This document shows positions 1 to 6,484 of a DNA stretch of 7,310 nt, in pieces. The DNA is taken from contig JAHIVS010000052.1 of the NCBI GenBank assembly GCA_018816605.1, positions 1 through 7,310 on the forward strand. Direction: 5' to 3'. This DNA comes from Pseudomonadota bacterium (GTDB lineage: Bacteria > Desulfobacterota > Desulfobacteria > Desulfobacterales > Desulfobacteraceae). How positions within the stretch are numbered: the stretch's first letter is position 1; each line of letters starts with the position of its first letter. The translations under genes and the position numbers were made by a program. Under the pieces are notes generated by a model. That model was not told the DNA's origin. It ran no database searches and worked only from the letters and a program-made list of their open reading frames with translations.

Positions 1-170
1 ATGGGGGTCCTGCCGATGCCCAGGGTTTCCACCAGCTGGTTCTCTTCCAGGTGCTGGCTGGGTTGATATTCCAGACAGATAATTTTTTTGACAATGGTTT
101 CATAGGCAATGACAGCCAGGGGCTGTTTGGGAATCTTTGTGTGTGTGGACGGATGACGCATAGCTTTCAT
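1..170 (-). CDS. GntR-family transcriptional regulator, N-terminal part (cut by window edge)
   Basis: The minus strand reads without a stop from an ATG at 170 to the window edge, giving 56 residues. After about 20 residues comes the pattern of a GntR winged-helix domain: AYETIVKKIICLEYQPSQHL, then EENQLVETLGIGRTP. This matches the family consensus of a helix, an 'L.PG..L.E..LA..LG(V/I)SRTPVRE' segment and the recognition helix. Only the DNA-binding half is present, so the ligand-binding domain (FCD, UTRA or other) and the subfamily cannot be told. The ATG at 170 follows an AAAAGG ribosome-binding sequence about five bases upstream; a second in-frame ATG at 161 is possible. The gene is divergent from the biotin carboxylase operon, and the spacer holds a large inverted repeat, so I infer that it controls that operon and probably itself. 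Confidence 0.85.
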   Translation of the reverse strand, partial: MKAMRHPSTHTKIPKQPLAVIAYETIVKKIICLEYQPSQHLEENQLVETLGIGRTP

Positions 171-201
171 TTGCCTTTTTTTTGGTGGTTTCCCCGGGAC
201 A

Positions 202-246
202 AAAATATACTTGACATGGATTCAAAATATATGTCAAGTATATTTT
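202..246. promoter_or_regulatory. Large perfect inverted repeat, likely GntR-family operator
   Basis: Two perfect 16-bp arms, AAAATATACTTGACAT (202-217) and its reverse complement (231-246), are separated by 13 bases. A second perfect inverted repeat overlaps it: TTCAAAATATA (221-231) and TATATTTTGAA (239-249), with a 7-base gap. Both palindromes use the right-hand TATATTTT. Each long arm contains TTGACA, one on each strand, resembling -35 boxes, but no well-spaced -10 box follows on either strand. The site sits between the divergent regulator and carboxylase genes. Binding by the regulator is inferred from position and symmetry. Confidence 0.75.
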
Positions 247-314
247 GAAAAATTCAGCTTGATTTTCCAAAAATTGAACCAGCCAGACCCAATCCTAAAA
301 AAGGAGAACGATCA

Positions 315-566
315 ATGGACGAAAAAAATCATATCATCACCTCCCCGGTCATGGGAACTTTTTACAGGTCTTCGGCACCCGGAGGGGCCGTTTTGGTGGA
401 AGAGGGTCAGACCATCACTCCTGCCGATATTGTGTGCGTGATTGAATCCATGAAAATTTTTACGGAACTTCGCTGCGAACATCCCGGCATTGTCAGGCGG
501 TTCCTGGTGGAAAACGAAGACCCTGTCATGAAAAACCAGGCGCTGATAGAGATTGAAATTCATTAA
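315..566 (+). CDS. Biotin carboxyl carrier protein, minimal biotinyl domain only
   Basis: This 83-aa protein is almost entirely one biotinyl/lipoyl-attachment domain. It starts at the first strand of the domain (ITSPVMGTFYRSSAPGG) and has the biotinylation loop VIESMKIFTEL with Lys47 as the predicted biotin site. The usual AMKM or SMKM motif is here SMKI. E. coli AccB is about 156 aa with an N-terminal part and a flexible linker, both absent here. Biotin ligase would charge Lys47, the downstream biotin carboxylase would carboxylate the biotin, and a carboxyltransferase would use it. AAGGAG lies 8 bases before the ATG, supporting this start. The stop is 20 bases before the carboxylase gene, so the two are surely cotranscribed. 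The acceptor is unknown, so I do not assign it to acetyl-CoA carboxylase. Confidence 0.9.
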   Translation: MDEKNHIITSPVMGTFYRSSAPGGAVLVEEGQTITPADIVCVIESMKIFTELRCEHPGIVRRFLVENEDPVMKNQALIEIEIH

Positions 567-586
567 ACAGGGTCCCGGAGGGAAAA

Positions 587-1936
587 ATGTTTAAAAGGGT
601 ATTAGTAGCAAACAGGGGGGAAATAGCCCTGAGAATTATCCGGACTTGCAGGGAAATGGGGATCAAGACGATTGCGGTTTTTTCCGATGCAGACAAGGAC
701 AGTCTCCATGTAAAATTTGCAGACCATGCCGTGAATATCGGCCCTGCCCTGAGCCGGAAAAGCTATTTAAACATGGCGCGCATTATTGGGGTTGCCAGAG
801 AGACAAAGGCCGATGCCATCCATCCGGGATACGGGTTCCTTTCGGAAAATGCCGAATTTGCAAAGGCCTGTTCCGATGGGGGGGTCACCTTTATCGGACC
901 TTCTGCCCACACCATTGCCATGGCCGGTGACAAGTCTGCTGCCCGAAGGATCCTGACTGAAATGGGCATCCCGGTTATTCCGGGCAGTGATGATATTGTT
1001 CTCTCCCCGGATGCGGCCTGCGGTATTGCCGACAGGGTGGGGTATCCGGTGATCCTGAAGGCTGCCGGCGGGGGCGGGGGCCGGGGCATGCGGATCGCCC
1101 GCACCCCCGAAGAACTGGCATCGGCCTTTGCCGTTGCCGCAGGTGAAGCAGGGGCGGCCTTTGGAAACCCCAGCTTATATCTTGAAAAATACATTGAAAA
1201 ACCCCGGCATATCGAGATTCAGATTTTGGGGGACCGCCATGGCAATTATATCCATCTGGGGGAAAGAGAATGCAGTATCCAGATGCGATACCAAAAACTC
1301 ATCGAAGAATCTCCCTCTTGTTTTGTGGATGAAACGCTTCGCAGAAAACTGGGCGAAACCGCCATCCGGGTTGCAAAAGCGGTCAACTATACCAACGCAG
1401 GCACCATGGAATTTCTGGTGGACAAAGATAAAAATTTTTATTTCATGGAAATCAATGCCCGGGTCCAGGTGGAACATCCGGTCACCGAAGCTGTCACCGG
1501 CATTGATATCGTGGAACAGCAGATCTTGATGGCCGCAGGCCGGGCCCTGAGCCTGAAACAAGAGGATGTCCGGTTCAACGGGTGGTCCATGGAGTGCCGG
1601 ATCAATGCTTCGGACCCCAATGACAATTTCATGCCGTCCCCCGGCCAGATTGGGTCGGTCATCTTTCCCGGCGGGCCGGGGGTTCGAATGGATACCCATA
1701 TTTACGATCACTACATGGTCACCCCTTTTTACGATTCCCTCATTGGAAAGCTGATTGTCTGGGCCAAGGACAGACCGTCTGCCATCCGTCGCATGCAAAG
1801 GGCATTGGCGGAATTTGAAATCACGGGAATCGAGACCACCATCGGGTTTTATCGGCAGGTATTTGAGAATGAACAATTCCAGAAAGGGGAAATCGACACC
1901 CATTTTCTGGACACCATGGGACAAACAGGAAAGTGA
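587..1936 (+). CDS. accC: Biotin carboxylase subunit (AccC-like)
   Basis: This 449-aa protein has the full length and domain order of a stand-alone biotin carboxylase, the ATP-grasp enzyme that carboxylates carrier-bound biotin with ATP and bicarbonate. The N-terminal domain opens with VLVANRGEIALRIIR (5-19) and contains HPGYGFLSEN (79-88) and Lys116. The ATP-grasp part has the glycine-rich loop GGGGGRGMR (161-169), EKYIEKPRHIEIQ (200-212), Glu275 and Glu288. The bicarbonate/biotin region is NARVQVEHPVTE (290-301), with Arg292 equivalent to the E. coli catalytic arginine. The stretch ECSIQMRYQKLIEE (228-241) differs from E. coli CSMQRRHQK: Met and Tyr replace Arg and an ATP-contacting His, while the bicarbonate-binding Lys (237) is kept. 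GGAGGG lies four bases before the ATG. The acc name reflects the family; no carboxyltransferase is present to prove acetyl-CoA as acceptor. Confidence 0.93.
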   Translation: MFKRVLVANRGEIALRIIRTCREMGIKTIAVFSDADKDSLHVKFADHAVNIGPALSRKSYLNMARIIGVARETKADAIHPGYGFLSENAEFAKACSDGGVTFIGPSAHTIAMAGDKSAARRILTEMGIPVIPGSDDIVLSPDAACGIADRVGYPVILKAAGGGGGRGMRIARTPEELASAFAVAAGEAGAAFGNPSLYLEKYIEKPRHIEIQILGDRHGNYIHLGERECSIQMRYQKLIEESPSCFVDETLRRKLGETAIRVAKAVNYTNAGTMEFLVDKDKNFYFMEINARVQVEHPVTEAVTGIDIVEQQILMAAGRALSLKQEDVRFNGWSMECRINASDPNDNFMPSPGQIGSVIFPGGPGVRMDTHIYDHYMVTPFYDSLIGKLIVWAKDRPSAIRRMQRALAEFEITGIETTIGFYRQVFENEQFQKGEIDTHFLDTMGQTGK

Positions 1937-1943
1937 GGATGAT

Positions 1944-2726
1944 ATGACGGGCAGCGTATGGCTCCAGGACTTAACCTGGGAGGAAGTGCAGGAAAAACTG
2001 GATCAGGGTTCAAAAACCATTCTCCTCCCCTTTGGCAGCACAGAACAGCATGGGCCCCACCTGCCCTGCGGGACCGATACCATGGTGGCCATGACCCTGG
2101 CCCAGGATGCGGCCGAAAAAACCGGGATTCTGGTGGCACCTCCCCTCTGGTTCGGATGGAGCCCCCACCACATGGTATTGCCCGGCACCATTACCATCCG
2201 TCCGGACATATTGGCGGAAATGGCATTTGATATCATCGCCTCCCTTCACCTTCACAAGTTTGAAAAATTTGTAGTGATCAACGGCCATCGTATTGTCAAC
2301 CTTGCCTGGATGCAGATGGCAGGTGAGCGGGCCAAACGGGAGCTTGGGGCAAAGGTGGTGATCTTTGATCCGGCCTATATGTCCAAGACCATTACCCAAG
2401 ACCTCGGATGGGGGCCGGTGGGCCATGCGGAGGAGATAGAGGGCTCCCACATGATGTACCGATATCCGGACCTGGTGAAGATGGACCGGGCCATTGACAA
2501 CCCCCATCCTAAAAGTGAACTCTACAGCGTGGATCCGTCCTATGCAGAGGATACCCTCTGCTATCTGCCATCCAGTCCGGAAGAGATGAAACAGCTGACG
2601 CTCAAATCCAAGGGCACCACAGGGGAACCCTCCAAGGCAAGTTGTGGCGGCGGTAAAATCTACCATGACCATCTGGTGTCCCGCCTGGTACAGGTCATCA
2701 CCCAGCTGGGAAAAAATAACCCCTAA
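1944..2726 (+). CDS. Creatininase-family amidohydrolase
   Basis: This 260-aa protein belongs to the creatininase family of metal-dependent amidohydrolases, which act on cyclic or linear amides (creatinine, formamidopyrimidines) or cleave peptides (MftE). The N-terminal signature FGSTEQHGPHLPCGTDT (30-46) supplies ligands Glu34, His36 and Asp45. His115 lies in NGHRIVN (113-119), and GHAEEIEGS (160-168) supplies the late Glu. Most relatives have NGHGGN and HAGE.ETS, so this is a divergent subgroup. The frame is open upstream into the carboxylase gene, but I chose the ATG at 1944: the carboxylase stop (1934-1936) overlaps its GAGG ribosome-binding site, five bases from the ATG, so translation is probably coupled. 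No signal peptide is seen; it should be cytoplasmic. Its operon suggests that it works on the same substrate as the biotin carboxylase, before or after carboxylation. The true substrate cannot be read from sequence. Confidence 0.85.
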   Translation: MTGSVWLQDLTWEEVQEKLDQGSKTILLPFGSTEQHGPHLPCGTDTMVAMTLAQDAAEKTGILVAPPLWFGWSPHHMVLPGTITIRPDILAEMAFDIIASLHLHKFEKFVVINGHRIVNLAWMQMAGERAKRELGAKVVIFDPAYMSKTITQDLGWGPVGHAEEIEGSHMMYRYPDLVKMDRAIDNPHPKSELYSVDPSYAEDTLCYLPSSPEEMKQLTLKSKGTTGEPSKASCGGGKIYHDHLVSRLVQVITQLGKNNP

Positions 2727-2762
2727 CCCACGAATGGGCCTATTTCTCCTAGTCCATTTTCC

Positions 2763-2900
2763 CGAGGAAGGATTACCAGCGGGTTTTCTGAGACATCCCG
2801 TGTGAAAGCCGCCCGCAAACTGGGTGCCGGGGAAAATATCAAAAACCCATATACATTTGAAATCCTGGGGATTGCCGCAAAGAAGGCATTGGGACAATAA
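2763..2900 (+). pseudogene. Relic 3' end of a response-regulator receiver (REC) domain gene
   Basis: A reading frame without a usable start ends at TAA 2898-2900. From about 2766 it encodes RITSGFSETSRVKAARKLG and then AGENIKNPYTFEILGIAAKK. This matches the end of a CheY-like receiver domain as found at the C-terminus of hybrid histidine kinases, roughly 'ASGFSET.RV..A..LGAG.Y(I/V)KKPYT.E.(I/L)G.A....L'. Strand 4 (ITSGF), helix 4, strand 5 and helix 5 are present. The phosphoacceptor Asp half is missing, and the conserved Lys-Pro has become Asn-Pro. It shares its frame with the amidohydrolase gene, whose TAA (2724-2726) precedes it with no stop between. I read it as the remnant of a kinase or response-regulator gene lost by deletion. 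Assignment rests on recalled consensus, not a search. Confidence 0.65.
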
Positions 2901-2903
2901 AGG

Positions 2904-2916
2904 GGCGGGATCCGCC
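2904..2916. terminator. Small GC-rich hairpin between convergent genes (weak terminator candidate)
   Basis: GGCGG and CCGCC pair around a three-base loop between the receiver relic and the stop codon of the ROK kinase. On the minus strand it is followed by CCTTTATT, a poor U-tract, and on the plus strand by no T-run. It may help end the ROK transcript, but the signal is weak. Confidence 0.3.
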
Positions 2917-2922
2917 AGGCCG

Positions 2923-3810
2923 TCATAGCCATGCCGCACCCAGTACGCCGGCAGAATCCCCCAGCCTGTTTTTTAAAATAGGTGTGGCCGCGCCCTTGTG
3001 GAAGGCATGGCCGAATATGCGATCGGTGCCGCTATCGTAAAGTTCATCAATATTTGATAACCCTCCCCCGAGGACAATGGCATCCGGGTCAAACATGGAA
3101 ACAAGACCGCCCACCACCCTTCCGAAATCCTCCAGAAATTGCAGAAATATCCGGCTGCATTGGGGGTCCCCTCTCCTGAATCCCGTGACAATCTCCTGCA
3201 TTTTCAAGGACCTGCCAAAGGCCTCATAAAAAGAAGCCTCCACCCCTGATCCGCTGATTTTTGTCTCCACACATCCCCGGTTTCCGCAATAGCACTTTCT
3301 GCCAAGGGGATCTATGGCAAAATGTCCCCACTCGCCTGCCATTCCATGGAGCCCTTTCCATAGGGTGTTGTTGATGCAGATTCCCCCGCCGCAGCCTGTG
3401 CCCATGATAATCCCCAGCAGGGTTCCATATCCTTTTCCCGCACCCTTCAGGGCCTCAATGTAAGTAAAGCAATTGGCATCATTTTCCATAGCTATTTCCC
3501 GGCCAAGAAGCTGTTCCAGGTCATGGCGAAACGGTTTTCCAATGAGGCAGGTGGTATTTGCCTTGTGAATGATCCCGGTTCTGAGGTCCATGGCCCCCGG
3601 AATGCCAATGCCCACAGAAAAGGGGTGATCGCCGGGGATTTGGCCGGCTGTGTCCAGGACCTGTTCCCAGGTTGCATTTAAAACCAGTGAATACTCCTTT
3701 TGCTTTGGGGTCGGAATGCGGCTTCGATGCAGTTCCGTTCCATCGGGGGCCAACAATACGCTTTCTATTTTTGTGCCCCCAAGATCGATGCCAACCCGGT
3801 AGTTTTCCAT
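2923..3810 (-). CDS. ROK-family sugar kinase
   Basis: This 295-aa protein is a complete ROK (repressor, ORF, kinase) family member of the kinase type, with no N-terminal helix-turn-helix. It has the phosphate-binding loop GIDLGGTKIE (7-16), the catalytic region MENDANCF (108-115) with Asp111 as probable general base, the second glycine loop MGTGCGGGI (136-144) and the sugar-binding motif EWGH (160-163). The ROK zinc motif is KCYCGNRGCVE (172-182), with Cys173, Cys175 and Cys180 plus His163 as likely ligands. A C-terminal PDAIVLGGGLSN (242-253) completes the actin-like fold. It would phosphorylate a hexose at the 6-OH in the cytoplasm. Similarity is to the fructokinase (Mak), glucokinase and N-acetylglucosamine kinase group; I cannot choose among these. 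AAAGGAT lies six bases before the ATG. No transporter or sugar-metabolism gene adjoins it, and no clear promoter is visible. Confidence 0.92.
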   Translation of the reverse strand: MENYRVGIDLGGTKIESVLLAPDGTELHRSRIPTPKQKEYSLVLNATWEQVLDTAGQIPGDHPFSVGIGIPGAMDLRTGIIHKANTTCLIGKPFRHDLEQLLGREIAMENDANCFTYIEALKGAGKGYGTLLGIIMGTGCGGGICINNTLWKGLHGMAGEWGHFAIDPLGRKCYCGNRGCVETKISGSGVEASFYEAFGRSLKMQEIVTGFRRGDPQCSRIFLQFLEDFGRVVGGLVSMFDPDAIVLGGGLSNIDELYDSGTDRIFGHAFHKGAATPILKNRLGDSAGVLGAAWL

Positions 3811-3880
3811 TTTGTATCCTTTGTACTTTACAGTTGTCTGGCCAGGGTTCGGAAGACCTTAAACAGTATCTATCGTTTTT

Positions 3881-3950
3881 ATGGGACGCAGATTTGAGAA
3901 GCTATCCACAGGGGATGAATCCTGAAAATCCGCGTTTATCTGTGTCCCAT
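3881..3950. repeat. Intergenic inverted-repeat element (dispersed repeat candidate)
   Basis: ATGGGACGCAGAT (3881-3893) pairs with ATCTGTGTCCCAT (3938-3950): 12 of 13 positions are Watson-Crick and the other is a G-T wobble. The 44-bp interior contains CCACAGGGGATGAATCCTG and GCGTTTATC. A related word, GGAACGCAGATTT, recurs at 4037-4049 (12 of 13 identical to 3883-3895), preceded by AATCCTG as at 3919-3925. Phrases such as 'GACGCAGAT', 'ACGCGGATTTTCAGGATT' and 'ATCCCTGTGG' recur between genes in many bacterial genomes, so I take this for a copy of a short non-coding repeat family. It also contains a near match to a DnaA box (CTATCCACA), probably by chance. Confidence 0.55.
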
Positions 3951-4086
3951 TTTGGCGGTGTTGATTTATCCCGGGTCCCTGAACATGAAATACTGAGGGG
4001 GCCGGAATTTGTCAATTGATTTAATAGCTCAATCCTGGAACGCAGATTTAGGGTGGCCGGGAATCGCGATTGTGCCTTAAGTTTCC

Positions 4087-4116
4087 TTGACAAGAAGGCA
4101 GGTCCTGTCCTATATT
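4087..4116 (+). promoter_or_regulatory. Sigma-70-type promoter for yjgA
   Basis: A perfect -35 box TTGACA (4087-4092) and a -10 box TATATT (4111-4116) are separated by 18 bases. Transcription should start near 4123 and give a leader of about 44 bases before the yjgA ATG at 4167. Confidence 0.7.
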
Positions 4117-4128
4117 CCCCTATTTAAC

Positions 4129-4150
4129 AGCCTGACATTTCAGGTTTTTT
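4129..4150 (+). terminator. Terminator-like hairpin in the yjgA leader
   Basis: CCTGA (4131-4135) and TCAGG (4140-4144) pair around a four-base CATT loop. The pairing extends outward by a G-U and an A-U pair, and six T residues follow at 4145-4150. It lies just after the predicted start of transcription and before the yjgA start codon. No other rightward gene precedes it, so it would act on yjgA mRNA itself, as a weak attenuator or a protective 5' stem-loop. Confidence 0.45.
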
Positions 4151-4166
4151 ATTCCCGGCGGAAACC

Positions 4167-4661
4167 ATGGAAAACGACTATCAAGGCAAGAGCAAATCAC
4201 AGGCAAAAAGAGAGGCAGAAGCACTTCAGGAACTCGGAGAAGAACTTATCAAGCTGTCCAGACAGCAATTGGAAGAAATGGGACTTCCCGATGGGCTTCA
4301 CAATGCCCTGATAGACGCCGGATCTATCAAATCCAACATTGCAGCCAGGCGGCATCGGCAGTTCATCGGAACCCTGATGCGGGATGTGGATCCGGAACCC
4401 ATCCGCCGGGCATTGGTGGAAACCCTTGCCGGCCTTTCCGCTGAATCCGGAATCGCCAACCAGGCTCGGACCTGGCTGGACAGGCTGTCAACAGGCGAAG
4501 CGGCTGCCATGGAATCGTTTATGGAGCTGTTTCCGGGGCTGGACCGCCAGCGGCTGCGGCAACTTGTGAGAAATATCAAAAAAGACAAAGCAGCCGGCAA
4601 GTGTTCCAAATCCTCAAAAGCACTGGAGCACTTCATCATCACAGGCATGAAGGGGCGCTGA
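4167..4661 (+). CDS. yjgA: YjgA/DarP-family ribosome maturation factor
   Basis: This 164-aa protein matches the DUF615 family, whose E. coli member YjgA (DarP) binds late pre-50S particles and aids large-subunit maturation. Landmarks that align with the E. coli protein are KSKSQAKREAEALQELGEEL (8-27), RRHRQFIGTLMRDVDPEPIR (61-80) and LFPGLDRQRLRQLVRNIKKD (120-139). After these comes the basic Lys/Ser-rich stretch before the final FIITGMKGR. It is a little shorter than E. coli YjgA (about 183 aa), mainly because the acidic N-terminal extension is missing. The start at 4167 begins directly at the conserved region and has a weak GGCGGA ribosome-binding site. It has its own promoter and is monocistronic. 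A degraded copy of its last ~105 bases occurs at 6717-6829. The coding sequence here is intact. Confidence 0.88.
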   Translation: MENDYQGKSKSQAKREAEALQELGEELIKLSRQQLEEMGLPDGLHNALIDAGSIKSNIAARRHRQFIGTLMRDVDPEPIRRALVETLAGLSAESGIANQARTWLDRLSTGEAAAMESFMELFPGLDRQRLRQLVRNIKKDKAAGKCSKSSKALEHFIITGMKGR

Positions 4662-4789
4662 CGGCTGACCGGGCTTTAAATTCCGCGCATTTTTTTATGC
4701 AAGAGGCTCAAGTGTCAGGTTTTTTACAAATTGTAAATCAAACAGTTTTTTTTCAGCCAAGGCACCCGTTTTGACCTTTTTATCCTGAA

Positions 4790-6451
4790 CTAATTTTTAA
4801 ACCGGGCCACCATCTGACGGAGGCCATCTGCGAGTTTGAAAAGTTTCCGGGCACTCTCGTTAATTTGTCTGCTGCCGGTATTTATTTCCTGGGCCGCCAG
4901 ACTTACCTGTGCGATATCCTCTGTGATTTCCCTTGCCACAACAGATGTCTGGTTTACGTTTTTATTTATTTCCTGGACCCCGAATGCAGCCTGACTCACG
5001 TTGTTTGAAATTTCCCGGGTGGTGGTGGATTGCCCTTCTATGGCTGAGGCAGCACTGGTGACGATATCATTGATATGATTGATGACGTCAACGATCTCTT
5101 TGATGGCCATGACCGATTCCGAGGTGGTGTGTTGAACCCCTGCGATTTTTGAACTGATCTCCTGGGTGGCGGCAGCTGTTTGGTTGGCAAGCGCTTTTAT
5201 TTCACTTGCAACAACAGCAAAGCCCTTGCCTGCTTCTCCTGCCCTTGCCGCCTCAATGGTTGCATTTAATGCAAGCAGGTTTGTCTGCTTTGAAATATTT
5301 GCAATGGTTTCTGTGACGTTGCTGATTTGGGTGGCCGCTTTGCCCAAGGCATCAACTTTTTCAGAAACCTTTTGTGCTCTTCCGACGGCCTCCTGGGTCA
5401 TGGCGCTGCTTTTGGCGGTATTGTTCGAGACCTCCTGGATGGTGGCCGACATCTCTTCTGCTGCAGAAACAATCATCTGAATATTTTGTGTGGTTTGCTC
5501 TGATGCGGCTGCAATATTGTTCATGTTGGTGCTCATCCCCTCGGCAGCCCCAGCCACACTGGCTGATTTTTCTGCGGTCTGCCCTGAATTGGAAGTAATC
5601 TGTTCGGATATGCTGGAAAGATCTGTGGAAGCCAATGTCAGTGTCTGAACGCCTTGGGCGATCTCTTGGAACATTTTTTGTAGATTTATAGACATGGTGT
5701 TCATGGCCTGGACAAGGATGCCAATTTCATCCTTATGATGGATGTCTAACCGCTGGCTTAAATCCCCTTCCGATATTTTTTTGGCAATATGGATGGCTTT
5801 CCCCATAAGTCCGGTGATGGTTTTTGTAATGAAATAGGCAATGGCCATGCCCGACAGCACGGATATAATTCCAAAAACGATGGCGATCTTTGCTTTTTGT
5901 AAGGATTGGGATTCAACCATTTTCACTCTATTCTCCGCTGCCTGTGCTGAATCTTTGCTCAGTTTTGCCACCAGGGGTTCTATTTTCCGAACCGCAATGA
6001 CCATGGGTGTTTTGACACCTTCTATTCCCCCGGATGTAACAATGTCCTGGAATCCTTTTTTGTATAGTTCTGCAAGGCGTATGGCTTCAAGGGCCATCTC
6101 AGACGCGGTTGTGATATTGGCATGATCGGCGATTTTTTTCAGTGTTTCAGCTTCTTCTACCAGGGCTGCAATATTTTTTTCAAATTTATCAAGGTGGTCT
6201 TTGTTTTTTCTTAAAAAAAAGTTTTTTTCCTCACGTCTGCACTGGAGCATATAGTTTTCAAGTGTTTTGGCATGGAATGAAATTGCAGATTCAGTATTGC
6301 GGACATTTTGAAAGGCGGTAAAATTTGTTTTTAGGGTGTGATTGAAAAAAAAGATGATCCCCACCATCAATATGCCCATTAACCCAATGGCAACACCTAA
6401 TTTGTAAGATAATTTCAGGTCATTCCAAAAAGAGCTTCTATTTTCTGCCAT
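4790..6451 (-). CDS. Methyl-accepting chemotaxis protein
   Basis: This 553-aa transmembrane chemoreceptor has a cytoplasmic N-terminus, a first membrane helix at about 18-38, an extracytoplasmic sensor at about 39-187, a second membrane helix at about 188-207, a HAMP linker at about 208-260 and a long helical signalling domain. The hairpin tip that contacts CheA and CheW is near 380-412, with [20 protein letters not shown] (386-405) and then [17 protein letters not shown]. The sensor is all-helical and contains [20 protein letters not shown] (71-90), a motif I associate with HBM/four-helix-bundle ligand domains; the ligand is unknown. No CheR/CheB-tethering pentapeptide (xWxxF) is present; the protein ends ARFKN. 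AAAGGGA lies six bases before the ATG. A sigma-54-type promoter and a structured leader precede it, suggesting control with flagellar or nutrient-response genes. No che genes adjoin it. Confidence 0.95.
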   Translation of the reverse strand: MAENRSSFWNDLKLSYKLGVAIGLMGILMVGIIFFFNHTLKTNFTAFQNVRNTESAISFHAKTLENYMLQCRREEKNFFLRKNKDHLDKFEKNIAALVEEAETLKKIADHANITTASEMALEAIRLAELYKKGFQDIVTSGGIEGVKTPMVIAVRKIEPLVAKLSKDSAQAAENRVKMVESQSLQKAKIAIVFGIISVLSGMAIAYFITKTITGLMGKAIHIAKKISEGDLSQRLDIHHKDEIGILVQAMNTMSINLQKMFQEIAQGVQTLTLASTDLSSISEQITSNSGQTAEKSASVAGAAEGMSTNMNNIAAASEQTTQNIQMIVSAAEEMSATIQEVSNNTAKSSAMTQEAVGRAQKVSEKVDALGKAATQISNVTETIANISKQTNLLALNATIEAARAGEAGKGFAVVASEIKALANQTAAATQEISSKIAGVQHTTSESVMAIKEIVDVINHINDIVTSAASAIEGQSTTTREISNNVSQAAFGVQEINKNVNQTSVVAREITEDIAQVSLAAQEINTGSRQINESARKLFKLADGLRQMVARFKN

Positions 6452-6484
6452 GATTTGTCCCTTTGTGTTTTTTTGATGGATTCA

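Larger units (their letters stand above)
3811..4166. other. 356-bp divergent spacer between ROK kinase and yjgA
   Basis: No convincing gene lies here; the short open frames lack ribosome-binding sites and family resemblance. The left half carries an inverted repeat element and a related direct repeat, and the right 80 bp carries the yjgA promoter and leader hairpin (each listed separately). I could not pick a promoter for the leftward ROK gene. Confidence 0.7.

Noticed and set aside
211..244. TTGACA (211-216) with TATATT (239-244) as a sigma-70 promoter for the biotin carrier operon
   Set aside because: The spacer is 22 bases, too long for a working promoter. The mirror-image pair on the minus strand has the same fault.
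51..441. Short plus-strand open frames across the regulator and promoter region
   Set aside because: They overlap the regulator gene, the operator and the biotin carrier gene, and their products show no domain pattern.
1175..1924. A 249-codon open frame on the minus strand, opposite the biotin carboxylase gene
   Set aside because: It lies wholly inside a gene with strong catalytic motifs, and its own product resembles no known domain.
1755..1943. A 63-codon N-terminal extension of the amidohydrolase
   Set aside because: It overlaps the carboxylase gene in another frame, has no ribosome-binding site, and the family usually begins near the ATG at 1944.
2010..2939. A 309-codon open frame on the minus strand, opposite the amidohydrolase gene
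   Set aside because: Its product is rich in His, Gly and Pro with no family resemblance. It mirrors a well-supported gene and runs into the ROK 3' end. The high GC of the coding strand explains the absence of stops.
3901..3909. Near match to a DnaA box (CTATCCACA)
   Set aside because: It is single and imperfect, inside the repeat element, and there is no AT-rich unwinding region or dnaA/dnaN neighbour.
4716..4753. Palindrome TTTACAA-A-TTGTAAA next to T-tracts, between the yjgA and chemoreceptor stop codons
   Set aside because: The stem is AT-rich and the T-run lies eight bases away on the plus strand, with none after it on the minus strand. It is too weak to call a terminator, though it lies where one is expected.
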